Assembly (NCBI RefSeq): GCF_023278565.1
Contig: NC_064675.1
Location: 3,348,001-3,412,000, forward strand
Direction: 5' to 3'
Length of the DNA stretch: 64,000 bases
From: Colletotrichum lupini
Lineage: Eukaryota; Ascomycota; Sordariomycetes; Glomerellales; Glomerellaceae
Position 1 is the first letter of the stretch; every line of letters starts with the position of its first letter. Positions 21,118-33,829 of this stretch are shown here, in pieces. The notes under the pieces were generated by a model, which saw only the letters and a program-made list of their open reading frames with translations, had not been told where the DNA came from and did not search any database. The translations under genes were made by a program, and so were the position numbers.

Positions 21118-24100
21118 CTAATTAGTAATTAAATTCTATTATTATAGATTAGTAAGGTATCTCGATACGTAAAAGAGACGACCTCTTAATATTATATAGG
21201 ATAGGAGATTCGTATTAATTAACCTTATAAAAGTAAATAAAAAAGGAGGCGATTCTTAAATACTATACGGAATTAAGTAATTATAGCCCTTTATTACCTA
21301 CGAGAGGTCGACGTTTATTATATTAAACTACGTTAATTAATAGAACTACTTAAGTAACTAGCCTTTTACTATCGCCCCGAGTAGCTTTTTTATTAAACGA
21401 CTTTTCTATAGCCGGCCCGTAATTAAAAATTAACTAAAGAAGCTATTTAAAAACTATAGAGAGCACGAGGCTTAGGAGGCTAGAAGTATATAAAATAACA
21501 AAAATCGGTAACTAATAAAAATCCCGAGACTAATTATTATATCTTCCTATAGTAATATAAACGTCTACCGCTATTATTATTAAAAAGAACTACTAAAACC
21601 TACCCTTTTTTATTAAATAAAAAGGAGGATCTTAGTAAGTATAATAGCTAGCGATTTAGAAAAGTAGTAGTAATTACTAAAAATAATAAAAATAAAGGTA
21701 GTAGCGAGATAGTAAGAAAAAGTAAGAATCTCCTAAACCCTAATAAATTCGTTAAGTAATAAAAGTACGGATTTATTACGACCCGCGCGCGGATTAGATA
21801 TATCCTTATTAAAATTAAATACGCTAGCGACCGCTAATACGGGCATAAGCTAGAGCACGACCCTTAGCGAGTTAGGGTAAAAAAGAAGAGGATAAAACCC
21901 AATCCTAAATAGAATCCTAATCTTTTATAAGTAGGTAAATATTAACTCGGACTATTAAGGGACGTAAATATATAGAATTACAAATTAGCCTAACGGCGAG
22001 CAAATTAACGTAGTATTAATCTATTTAACTAAGGTTTATAAAAAAAAGGGGCTATAGGGGTAACCCCTATTTTACGAGATCGTAAACGACCTTAGCTACT
22101 AGCTAAACGAATAGTTCGCAAACGCAAGCCTAGGAATTATAAAAATAGTTAATAAATTCCTTTATAAGCGAGGGGTATTATTAGCATAATTATAATCGTA
22201 AAAGCTATATAAAATATTAATAACGATAATTATAAAAGAGGAATTCGTATTATAGAACTAGGCACAGGTCGATAGAGCGTATAATCGCTTTAACGAATTT
22301 AGAAAAAGGGTAAACGACCCAGATTTCCTCCCTATAATTACTAATAGAAATCTATCGTTATAAAAGGATATACCGGGGCAAAATATAATACTAAAAGTAC
22401 GATAATCGATAATTCTATTTATTTTAATCTATAACTCGTTACTATTACTAATATAAAATTCGGCGCCGATTAGCTAATAAAAAAGGAAGTAAACGACCCG
22501 AAGTTATTAATAGTACGTAGCGACGCAAGGTTCGTATATAAATACTAAAAATCTAGTAGCGAATATAAAGTAATTTATAGACCTTAAAAAGATCTTCCTA
22601 AAAAAGAAATTATACTCTGGGGGGAAGTATAAGGTCTTATAAGAAACCCTAACGATATTTTATAATTATTATAAAAAAGTCGGAATTAGGGAATACTAAT
22701 ACTATTCGGTAATTAATATCGTACTCGTAAGTAAAGCTTTTAATTATTATTATAAAGCAGTACATAATCTCGATTAAAACGACTTCTTTAGCATAATTAA
22801 CGTAATCCGAAGCCGCTTTAAGACTTATAATAAAAACCTAGAGCTCCTATCTAAGCTACGAGCGATTTCTTTTATATTTATAGCTAGGATAATAGAAAGT
22901 AAATTGCGAATAGAGATCTTCGAAGAGCTTATTGATCGAATTAATAAACTAGTAAAAACCTAGTTAAATAAGGGGATAAACGAGCGGAAAGTTAGATATC
23001 TCTATACTATAATTTAGCGTATACTAAAAGTAAAGATTACCCTATACTAAGTACTTAAAAACTACGAGACGCTCTGCTCGAGGCTAAGATTTAGTTTTAA
23101 TATTAAAACGAGAATACCGCGCTAAACCTATTTCTAAGTATACGACGGCCCTTATTAATAATATTAAGTCGATCGAATGTATAATAAGAAAAGAAAAGAG
23201 GCTAGATATAGTAATTATTAATAAAAAGGCCTAGATTTATTAAATAGATAGAGATTTAACTTATGGGTAGGGTAATAAAAAAAGCAATACTATATTTATA
23301 AAAAAAATAGATATTAGTTAAGTAATTACTCTAAGGAAGAGCGTGCTAAATTATATAAATAGTATAAAAAGTCGAGGGTAGTAAACGGCAAAACTAGCCC
23401 TCGTCGGTTTAACTAATTCTTTATTATATATAAGGGTAGATCCGGGGGTATAGAACCTAGTAACAATAGCTAAAATAGCGGCCTAAAGTATATACCTCCT
23501 ATAAAAGATTTAGAAAATAAAAAAGATCTTACCCCCTATATTAACGAATTAGATTATAACGAAATCGAAAATATTAACTACTCTTTTTTCGCCCCGTTAG
23601 CCTCTAAAGGATATACGAGGCTAAACGAATAGAGGGTAGTAGAAGCTCTTAATAAGTAAGCTTTTATATATAGATAGTAAGGGAAGGTCCTTTAGATAAC
23701 GGATACGGAGGTAGCTAAAAGGGTAAATTTAATATAGCTAAAGCCTATTATTTTAATAATTAAGGAGAAGACGCTATCTCTTTTAATATTTAAAAAAAAA
23801 GAATATAGTACTAAGTATATCTAGGGGTAGCTAGAGGGGTCCTTTTTATACTACCTAGATCCCTTAAATACTAAGCTCGTATAGATATTCTACGTAAGCG
23901 AAAAGTATAACCTAGACGATTTTTATAAAATTATCCTAAATACTGGGGTATTATAATAGTTAACTAGAAGAAAAGGGTAATTCTAAGCGCTATAAAAAAT
24001 CGTACTAATAATACTTAATATATTAACGGCGGGTATTACGAAGATTAGTTTCGGCCTAGGTAAAGAAATCGTCGCCTTAGGTATAATAAAAATAGAGACG

Positions 24101-27100
24101 CACTTCGGAACGATAATTTTCTATATTTTGCCCGTTAATACCCCATTTCTCTTATATCTAAAAAACATAGATTAACTAGGTATTATATTCGATAATACGA
24201 GGAACAGAATCTCTAGTAATAAGCACTTCGAGATAGTCGAACGACGATGGGGGTATACGTTTATAAAGCTTATTAATAATACGAAGTTAATTAATTACCT
24301 AACGGAAAGTAAGCTTAGAAGACTATATTAGAGATTTGGGTACCCGTTAGTTACGAGGCTATATAACTTCTTAAAGTAATTAAATAATAATAATATCGAA
24401 ATAGGGGCGCTAGAGTAGTTAATAAAAGTATATTACTAATACTAAATAAATATACAAAGCCTATGTAGATTTAAGTTTAAATTACGTAATAAGCTTAACT
24501 TTAACTAGGAAATCGTCGTTAATATCTTCTATTTAAATAGTCAGCTAGTACTATATATAATTAACGTAGCTATATCTTTCTAAGTAGGGTAATTCCTCTA
24601 GGATCTATAAGTAAAGATAGTATAAATAGCCCTATAAAAAAGCTAGATCGATATATACTAAGGACCGCTAGACGGCATTAGAACCGACGCTAGTACTAGC
24701 TTTAAGTCGGTAGAATTTAGGGATAATACGACGGCCTACGGTATATAGCTAAAAGTCGTACCCATTAAAGCGCACTATAGTATTAAAAAGGTAAAAAGGG
24801 CATATTAGTAGTTAAAAAGGGCGTTTAGAATTATTAAAGAGGAAAATCCGGATTTTACTAATAACGAATGCTTTTAAATAGTACTTAAATACTATAACGA
24901 TACTATAGGGCCTAACGGACTTATACTAACGCTATTAGTATTTAAAATATATTTAAGAACGACTTTAGCCTCGCTACTATTACTAAGCATAAGCTAATGA
25001 GCCCAAGTAGTTAAAAAAGTAATATAGGTACTGCGCGAGGTAAGTATAAGAAGGTAAGTTAACGAAGTAATTACTACGCACAATAGGCCTAATATAAGGG
25101 ATAATTTAGATATACCGCTAAATTTAGATATACGAGTATAGCGCGAAATTACTTAATAATAAACTAGGCTATATAAGTTAATTTCCGTTAACGAGCGCTC
25201 TTATATAGTTACGAAAGATCGCGACTAGCTACTTAAAGTATTAATTATAATAGTTAGACCGTACTATATAGATCCTAACGAGGTAATTTTTAACCTATAA
25301 AAAGAAAAAGAGCTAGGGGAAACTATATAACCCGCGGTAGAAGTATAAGAAATTATCCTTAACGAAATCGTCGTAGTAATACTAATAGATAACGAGGAAG
25401 AGGATATTACTAAAAGGGTATTAATATTACTAACGAGACGTCGTAAAAGACTACGATAGTAAGCCCTAACACGGCAATTTATTACTAGCGACGAGGTAAT
25501 TAATACCTTTTATATAATAAAAAAGAAAGCCGATTTCGAGCTAGCGGTTAAACTATATAAAAAAAGCGTAATTATAACTACTAAAAAGCCGTATAAGGGA
25601 TTAGATCTTATCGAAATAAATACTTTTCGCAATCGAGGGGTCTATTAATTTATCCTATACGACTTAGAAAAATATATAAACCTCTATATATTTAAATTAC
25701 GAATAGTTCGTAAGATTAAAGGGAAAGGAACACCCTAGCCGTACGAGAAGTTTAGATATATAATTTAGAGGTACGGTAACGTTAAAAAGGCGATACTACT
25801 TATATAATTACTTACTATATAGCGCTATAGCTAATAATTAATAATAGTACTAATAGCATCGCTACGGAAGAAGGGATACGAGATTTAGAGCTATAATATT
25901 ACCTAGGCCTATACTTAATTAGCCATAGGGCTTATAAAGAGAATCCTAGCCTATTTACCGAAGGAAATAGCTAGTAAGTATTTAGAAAGTACAATTATTA
26001 AAGTACTTAAGCTACTATATAGGCTCGCAGAATCGGGTACCTATTAATAAGCTACTTATTACGATTTTTATATTAATTAATTATTAATAGTTACTTCTAC
26101 GTACGACCCGTGCCTACTAGTTACGGAGTATAAAAGCGACTAATTTAGGATCGTTAAAATATAAACCGACGATATATTAAGCCTATTTAATATTAACTTT
26201 ATAAAAAAGAAGGATAAGGAGCTCTAAAAAGCGGGCTTCGTAACAAAGCTAAAAGAGGTCCTTATAATAAATACCCCCTTAGTATTTAATAGTAGGATTC
26301 TTATAATTAAAAAGGAAACCGTCGTTTTCTAATAAAAGGGGCAGGGCGAGAAGATTAACCTCGTTAATTTAAATATAACTAACGTTAAGAAGCGGTATAA
26401 AGCTAAGCTCGCGCAAGGGGTATATATTATAAATATTTATTAGCTTAAAATAACTTTTAACTACGCTAGGGTAGCGCAAGCTATAAATCTAACTAAATAA
26501 AACGTCGAGGTACTTAATAAGCGGCTTAAGTAGTAGTAAATAAATCTTAATCGAGGTCTTATTTACTACCTAATTAACCTTACGATAAGTAAGCTTTACG
26601 TCTTTATTAATAAGTTATTTACGAATAATAACGACCTTATTTCGTAATTAGGGTATATTATTATCCTAACTAACGAGAGTATAAGCGAGAGCGAATTTAT
26701 TATATACGGTAATATAATCTATTACTCGTTAACTAAAAATAAGCGGGTAACGAGAAGTATATTAGTATTAAAGGTCTATAGTATAGTTAACGGCGTTAAC
26801 CTCTCTTATACGATTTTAATAACGCTAAAGAAAATTACCGATCGAATTAGCCTTCTACCTATTCTAATAGTTATTTATATAGATTCCTACTCGCTATATA
26901 AATACCTTATTAAATTAGGAACGACGAAAGAAAAGAGGCTTATAATCGATATTATAGCCCTTAGGTAATCGTATAAAAGGCGCGAGATACTTAAAATCTA
27001 TTAGATTAATAATAAAAATAACCTCGTAGACGCTTTTATAAAAGTAATACTAAATAAGGGATTAGAGCAATTCGTAAGTAATAGAAAAGTTATTATACGA

Positions 27101-27228
27101 ATAGAGGGATAGGTTATATAAAAAGAGTAAAGAAAAGGGGGAAAAGGAAACGACTTAATAAACGGGCCCGAGGTCGAATTATACCTCTAACTATAGTAGT
27201 TAAATTAATAAAAAAAAGAGAAAGTTAG

Positions 27229-27431
27229 TATCGGATTAGAAGTCTAATTTAACTGCGGTATATAGCCGACTATATAGGGGCTAATTAAGGGGCCCTATTT
27301 ACGATTATTATAGCTAGCCTAACCTACGGTTAGAACCTCCTTTTTATACCTACGCAGATATTTATATAGTTCAATTAATCTCTTCGTTAACTACGGTTCG
27401 AACTAACTACCCTGTAATAGGGATACTAACA
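27229..27431 (+). repeat. Right LTR of copia element
   Basis: Same length as the left LTR; begins TATCGG (TG mutated to TA) and keeps the terminal CA. Between them the two LTRs preserve the full TG...CA ends. Confidence 0.92.
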
Positions 27432-27436
27432 CTTAG
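27432..27436. repeat. Target-site duplication, right of copia element
   Basis: CTTAG, identical to 20910-20914. Confidence 0.9.
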
Positions 27437-28539
27437 TGATATTGCCTTGCTTGATAGAGGGTGACCGAAGAGATAGATCGAATCAGATGGCGATCCACGG
27501 TGGCGGTTCCAAGTGGGTAGAAACGCCCTCAAAGACGGCATATTGGCATTGAATGAAGTACCGGGCGTCTTGTAGTGGTGTCGACGACGCTAGGATGGCA
27601 AGTCTTTCGTGGGTCCGAGTGTTGTGTTGTGTTCTACCGGCACCTCGGCTGACAATGCCAGTGTCATTTGATGGAGTTTAAACCAAGAATCATCAGAAGG
27701 CTTGGAGGGGGGGGGGGATGGAGTTGATATTGGCAATGTCGCTGAAGAGCGGTTCGGATATTCTATTCTATACGTCGAAGGGTACTGTTGAGAAGAGGAT
27801 AAATAAGATCAATGAAACGCAGACACTAAGTGGCGCTATGTCCTGGCTTTTGAAGAAGAAGAACAACTGATTAAATGTGCGTGGAGGATGCCTTTGCTAT
27901 ACCTTGAGTCAATGGTGAGCAAAGAAAGCAACTTCAATGCAGAAGGCAAGGTCACGATATTGCCACACTAGGATCCCATCTCTTCGTGTTCATGTTGATT
28001 GAAGACTATCAGCAAAAAAATACTATTTCTTCCAGCCGACTTTGATTGTGTTGAGCAGAGTGGATCAAATCCCTAGTCTTGTCCTCGAAGATTCGAAGAC
28101 TTGTCATGTGCAAGGTTTCTAGAAGTATGGCTGTACGGCTCTCCCTCTCATGTCATGGTGAAAGGAAGTCGATGATGACTAAACATATTCCTTGCACCTC
28201 GGCAAGATCTAAACCGCCGCATGGGCGACTTCGGGGGCCAAGGCGATTGGATAAGCTTAAGTGCATCCTCATCTCACTCTCCCATCCCAAGATGTCGCAT
28301 TGACAGCTGTCCAACGAGCCCCCGTCAGAAGCTCCCCTTCCACCCCATACCCAATGATGATGGACGTATTCCAATGCAAAGGCCTAGCAGACAGCTGCCA
28401 CGCACGGGCTGTCCAGTAGCTCTGAATACCGTGACAAGTCCGGACACTGACACTGACCTTTCGGTGACCAGTCGATCTCTCAATCGCACCTAGTGTGGGG
28501 GAGGAGGGATCTGCCGGAGGGGGGCTCCATTTATCGGAG
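27437..28539. other. Unique 1.1 kb between two transposons
   Basis: Normal base composition, so neither RIP-mutated nor part of the repeats. Only short frames on both strands; no gene is supported. It contains a G tract near 27708-27717. Confidence 0.5.
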
Positions 28540-28544
28540 CTCAG
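28540..28544. repeat. 5 bp target-site duplication, left of copy C
   Basis: CTCAG before TACGGCAG, matched by CTCAG at 33470-33474. Confidence 0.75.
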
Positions 28545-28546
28545 TA

Positions 28547-28576
28547 CGGCAGACTGCAAGAGGCACTCCGCCAAAA
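28547..28576 (+). repeat. Left terminal inverted repeat, copy C
   Basis: Starts CGGCAGACTGCAAGAGGCAC; keeps the G that copy A has mutated to A at position 10. Confidence 0.85.
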
Positions 28577-31500
28577 CACTTTTTTCATATATTAAAGTAG
28601 AAATCGTATTTTACGGTCACCCCACTACCCAGGATAGGGTCTAGACTAGTATAATAACCTATAAATAGGGGTTATAAAGATTTATAGCTTAAAAAATACT
28701 TTAATTTTATAATATATTAAACCGTATAGCGGTATATAAAATCGCGCAATATTATACCCCGATATAAAAGTTTTTCTTCTCCTTATAACTTTATTATAAA
28801 AATAACTACTACTTTTTACCTTCTTATAAATAAAAATCACTCTTTACTTAAGTTATTAAACTAATAGCTCGCTTATAAATATTATAATATAAATTTATAA
28901 TAACTTCTAGTTTTTATATAAAACGTTACCAAACTAATCGACCTTACGATACCTCTTTATAAAGCTATTTTAAAACGACCGATCGATAATAATACTTATA
29001 TAAGCTCTGCCCTTTTTATATAATAAGAATATATAAATATATAAGCCTTAATATTAATAAAATCTCTTCTTATAGGCTTAAAAAAGCGGGAACGAAATAT
29101 TTAGTAAATAAAAAAGGAACTAAAGTAATCGTTAATAATTAATATTTCTATTATATTATATAACGCATCCTTTTTTAAAAACGAACTTAATAGTTTCTAA
29201 GTAACGACTTATACTAACGTCTAAGTTATTAAAAAGTTTATTAAAAAAGTTTAGTTTAATCGCTTCTTAATATTTACTTTATATTAAAATATAATACGAT
29301 TTATTATTTTATATTTTATAATAAACTAGCAAATTCTTTTAATAAAGTAGATAGTATTTCTAATTAATATAAAAAATCCTTATAATATTTTAGAGTATTA
29401 TAAAATAGCGTATAAAGCTATAAATTTAAAGAGATTCCTCTCTAAAGCTATAATTTTATATAAAAAAGATAATTACTAACTTTTTATTATTTTTTAAACT
29501 AGAATTAAGTTACTAATTATTAAACTTTAGCTAGTAAAAAAGGGAAAAGGTCGTATAAAGCTAATTATAATTAAAACTTTAGGTAAAACGACGTATAAAA
29601 ATATTCTAAAAACACGGCTTTTAATAAGTATTAATATTAAATTAACGATAAAGATTAAGGAGGAATTATTAGTTAAGTAAGAAGAGAAGATCGTTAAGAA
29701 GGAGGTAAAGGCTAAGAAAAAGGTTAAAAAAGATAAAAACGATAGGAAAGACGAGATTATAATAGTTTAATAAGAAAATAAAGTTTATAATAGTAAATAA
29801 CTTAGTATATTATAAGGATAGAAACGAGCATTCTCGTTAGTAAATAGTTTAGAGTAAACTATAATTATATTTATAATTCCTCTTCGTCCTTAGTATTGCT
29901 TATAATTATGAAGCTATTTAATGCTTTAAAATTAATTCTAAAGTCTTTTAATCTCTACTTAACCTATATAATACCGCCCTATAATTTACTAAGTAAAATA
30001 ACTTCTAATTAGAGCTTATTACGTATATACTACTTTAAACGAACACGAAAATATTAATACGCTTCAAAATAAAAATAATTAGCCTCGCTAAACTTCGTAC
30101 TTTTAACTAATATAATTAGGGAGCCCTTAATAATTAAGGTATAAATCTATAAAATAGCTTAAAAAAAATATACGTCTAGATTATTACTATTCTAAATAGC
30201 GTTTAATAGTTATTAAACTTAGTCTTAGTTAATTAGCTATATAAAGTCTTATATAGTTCGTAACGTAAGTTAATAATATAGTTACTATAGCTAATTAGAA
30301 ATAATATAAGGGCGACCTTTTTAATAACGAATTTAATAAGAGTTCTAAATTTATACGAAGTTAATAAAATTAGAACGAATTAGTAATATATATATAAATA
30401 GAAGTATAATTTAATTAGAGAGTATATTTATATAGAATAGCCCTTAGAACTTAAGTAGTTAGAAGTATTCTTATAAACGTAAGTATACTTATATATACTA
30501 AGATATATATTACTTACCCGCTAATATACTAATCTACTTTAATAAAGATAATTCTACTAACTCTCAATCTTAACATTATAAATACTTTTACTAAAGATCT
30601 AATAATTACGGAATATAATTAGACTTTTTACTATTAAACGGTATTATAAAAAGTAATAATAAATACTAAATATAAAAACGGTTTCTTTTTTTAAATCTAA
30701 ACGAACTCGTAATAGCGTAAATCCCCGTTATTAAATAATAATAAGATATTATATAAATATATTCTAGGACGTATAAGTAAAAACCCCTATATAGAACTAT
30801 ATAATAAACTGCGAATAAGTATTAATACTAATATAGATTTTAAATCTAAATAGTAAAAGCTTATTATACGTATTTAAAGACTAAATATAATTTAATTTAG
30901 GAATCGTAAACCCTTTATAACAGTACCTCATCTTACTTAACTAATCTTAAACTTATTATAAAAAGGTTTTATAATATATAAAGTATAGTTTATCTCGGCT
31001 AATAACATAAGCTTATTAGCGAACTTATATATAAAAATACTCTCTACCGTACCCTTTAGCACGGTAAGTAACCTTTAGTATATTAAAAAAGAACTCTTCT
31101 AATCGTTATTATATAATTACGAGCTATTTTAGTATTTATCGTTACTAAAGCTAATTTTATTAACGAAATATTAATAATCTTATAGCCGTAATTATAAATC
31201 CTTTAGACTAGAGTTAAAAAAGGATATCTTTATTATTTAAGTATTATTAAAAGAATAATTCTTAAATATAAATTAATAGATCTTTAAAAAAGACTATACG
31301 CTCTTCTCGTTATAAGTCCTATTTCGTAAGTTAACGTTCGAAAGTTCGCTTTATAATTCTAGTATTAAAAACTATAAAAATATATATAATAATTATATTA
31401 TAGGTCTAATTACTCTCTAACTTTATAATAATTATCGTTTAATATAATAAAAGATTAATACGCAGTCGTACTATTTTAAAAAAGTAGTAATATATAAAAT

Positions 31501-33437
31501 AAAAAACTAAAAAAGAAATTTTAAGTAAGGGGTAAATATTTATATATAATTATAGTAATATATAGGGGTATCCTTTTACTTATAAGGTCTTATAAGTATA
31601 TATATAGAAATATAAACGCTTACGGGGATTTATAATACTAAAAAGGATAAAAAAGCACATAATAATAATATATAATAAATAAAAGTTTTATAATTTCACT
31701 AAAAACGTTAAACTTTAGGGGGAGCCTTTATATAATTAATTACGGCCTTTTACGGGCTAAACTAAGTACGTATACTTTAGCTTATAATTAGTAAGTACCC
31801 TACGACTCCGTAAGGGCCTTATTACCCAGGTATTAAGCCTAACCGTACTATATCCTAATATATACCTATATAAACTCCTATATTATATTATATAAAAATA
31901 TTAAATTAATTACTCCTTATTTAGAGTTTATATAAGTTAGTAACGCTCTTTATAATCCTATATACTATTATATATACCCTCTTTATTATCTTTAGCCTAC
32001 TTAGCTACCTATTTAAAGGCTTTATTATTATATAGAAGTATATAGTGGGGATAGTACTTAAAGACTTAAGTAGAGCGCTAATACGGACTTTACTATAGCC
32101 TTTATAATTATAACTATGCTTAACGACCTTAATAAGTATATTACGAGCTAATACGAACCGTTAATAAATTATAAATAAATATAAAGTAATATAAAGTAAT
32201 ATATAAGTAATAACGGGAGGCGTAACGAGTATATACTTATATATAATAAATATATAGTTATAACTAGAGTAGCCCTTATTTATAAAAGTAACGTAATTAG
32301 CGAAAATACTTTTACTAGCCTTATAACGGGCGCATAACTTAATATTAGTCTTAGTATTACCGTATATAGTTATCTAAATAGTATTAGTAGCCTAAGTACG
32401 AGTTATAATAATATCCGGGGGCACATAATAGCCATTTTTAATAATCTTAGGGTTAAGCTTAATTTAACGCTAGGGCTAGATTATATAAGTTAATATAGTA
32501 ATATTAAATAGTATAAGGTAGTATATACTAACTTATATAATACTAAGGTTATAGATTTAATAAAAAGTCTTTAAAAGAGAAAATAAAGAGCTTATAAATA
32601 ATATAAGAATCCGTATAATAAAGAAGTTATTATATAGAGGTATACGTATTAATAAGAAGGTAAGAGGTTATTTTATAAGACGTAAGGTCGTTAAAGTACT
32701 ACGTAAGTTAATATACGGGGACCGTTAGGAGTTATATACCTTCGATATAGGCTAGAACGCTATATTAAGCGCTTATTATAAATATTATATAGCGTATGCG
32801 ATTATTAAAAAAGGGAGTATCCTATACGAAATTATTAATATATATACGTAAATAGTTAATACTAAAGAAAAAAGTAAATAAAAAGAATTAAATTATAAAT
32901 AGGTATATATACGTAATTATACTTATAATTACGTATATATTAGCCTAAAAAGAAGTATAATTACTAATTAATAAAAATTACACTAGTAATTGCGTATAAA
33001 ATTGCCCAATTATACCTAATTAATATTTCTAATTAGCAAATCGCGAATATTGCACTTATAATTACGTATATAATTAGGTAATAGTAATAAAAGTAAAATA
33101 AAAAAGGGTATAAAGTATAATAAAGCGAAATATAATCGCTAATAAGTAACTATAGGGGCGTAAGTAGATTACTTACCTTATTTAAGGAATATTAAGTTAG
33201 TTAAGAAGAAAGGGAAATTAATTAGTAATAGAAATTAATAAGGAGGATATACCCCCTAACTACTATACTTTTATTAAGTAGCATAACTGCCCTTACGTAA
33301 CTACTACTACCTACGGTTATAAGCAATTCCTTATAATAATATACGGGATTTATTATAATATTCATTTATACGTACGAAAAAGTCGCACTATTGATGCCTA
33401 AAATTTACGGTAGCCGTAGGTCTATTAGAAAGAACGG

Positions 33438-33467
33438 TTTTGGCGGAGTGCCTCTTGCAGTCTGCCG
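33438..33467 (-). repeat. Right terminal inverted repeat, copy C
   Basis: Reverse complement begins CGGCAGACTGCAAGAGGCAC. Followed by TA and the second CTCAG. Confidence 0.85.
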
Positions 33468-33469
33468 TA

Positions 33470-33474
33470 CTCAG
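33470..33474. repeat. 5 bp target-site duplication, right of copy C
   Basis: CTCAG, matching 28540-28544. Confidence 0.75.
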
Positions 33475-33829
33475 CGGCGAGTCGTGATTCACCGCGACAA
33501 GCTCCAAAGATCCATCGCATTGCGTCTCTGGTGTCCCCCATCTTTCTTTGCCGTCCCTCGTCAATCTGATTAATCAGCCGGGCCAGTCCGTTGCCGCCGC
33601 CGTCACTGCCGCACGTCTTTCAGATATCTCACACTTTTAGAAGCCTCAAATACCTTTTCACCAACCTGTTGTAGAAACTTGCACTCACTGCCTTGTTTGG
33701 TTTTGGTACGCAGTATACGTCATACACATCCTACATCGGCGCCCATCACCCCGAAACCCCCACGTAACACCCAAGGACCCCGCGATAGCTTCACCGCCCG
33801 CTTGAGCCAGAACCTCAGGAAACCTCGGC
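33475..33829 (+). promoter_or_regulatory. Upstream region of the NADH pyrophosphatase gene
   Basis: Only about 355 bp separate the TIR element from the start codon, so this must hold the promoter and 5' leader. Base composition returns to normal at once after the element. No specific box is named. Confidence 0.4.

Larger units (their letters stand above)
20915..27431 (+). mobile_element. Ty1/copia LTR retrotransposon, RIP-inactivated
   Basis: A 6.5 kb element with direct 203 bp LTRs, a CTTAG target duplication and an A/G-rich polypurine tract just before the right LTR. The internal frame is broken by many stops, but order can be read: gag-like 5' part, integrase near 24300-25100 with a HPxVTRLY-like zinc-binding segment and a GIRTDA-like catalytic strand, then reverse transcriptase/RNase H near 25700-27100 with NNNDLISQLGYII and KNKRVTRSILVSK. 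Integrase before reverse transcriptase marks it as Ty1/copia, not gypsy. CpA/TpG depletion shows RIP. It cannot encode working proteins. It sits about 110 bp after the second MFS gene. Confidence 0.93.
28547..33467 (+). mobile_element. RIP-mutated TIR DNA element, copy C
   Basis: A 4921 bp copy of the element at 5591-10512 in the opposite orientation: its start matches the reverse complement of the end of A, and its end that of A's start. Both copies carry different 5 bp target duplications, so they inserted independently. A stop-broken frame on the plus strand around 29000-29770 ends in a Lys/Glu-rich tail (VKKEVKAKKKVKKDKND). Upstream of that tail a hydrophobic segment loosely recalls the N-terminal part of hAT-type transposases, but this is weak. 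A second broken frame lies on the other strand nearer the far end. C and A differ mostly by transitions, as expected from independent RIP. Confidence 0.87.

Noticed and set aside
5591..33467. The whole repeat-bounded segment as a Starship-type giant element
   Set aside because: No tyrosine-recombinase captain gene is seen at either end, and each TIR copy has its own target duplication, which fits two independent small insertions.
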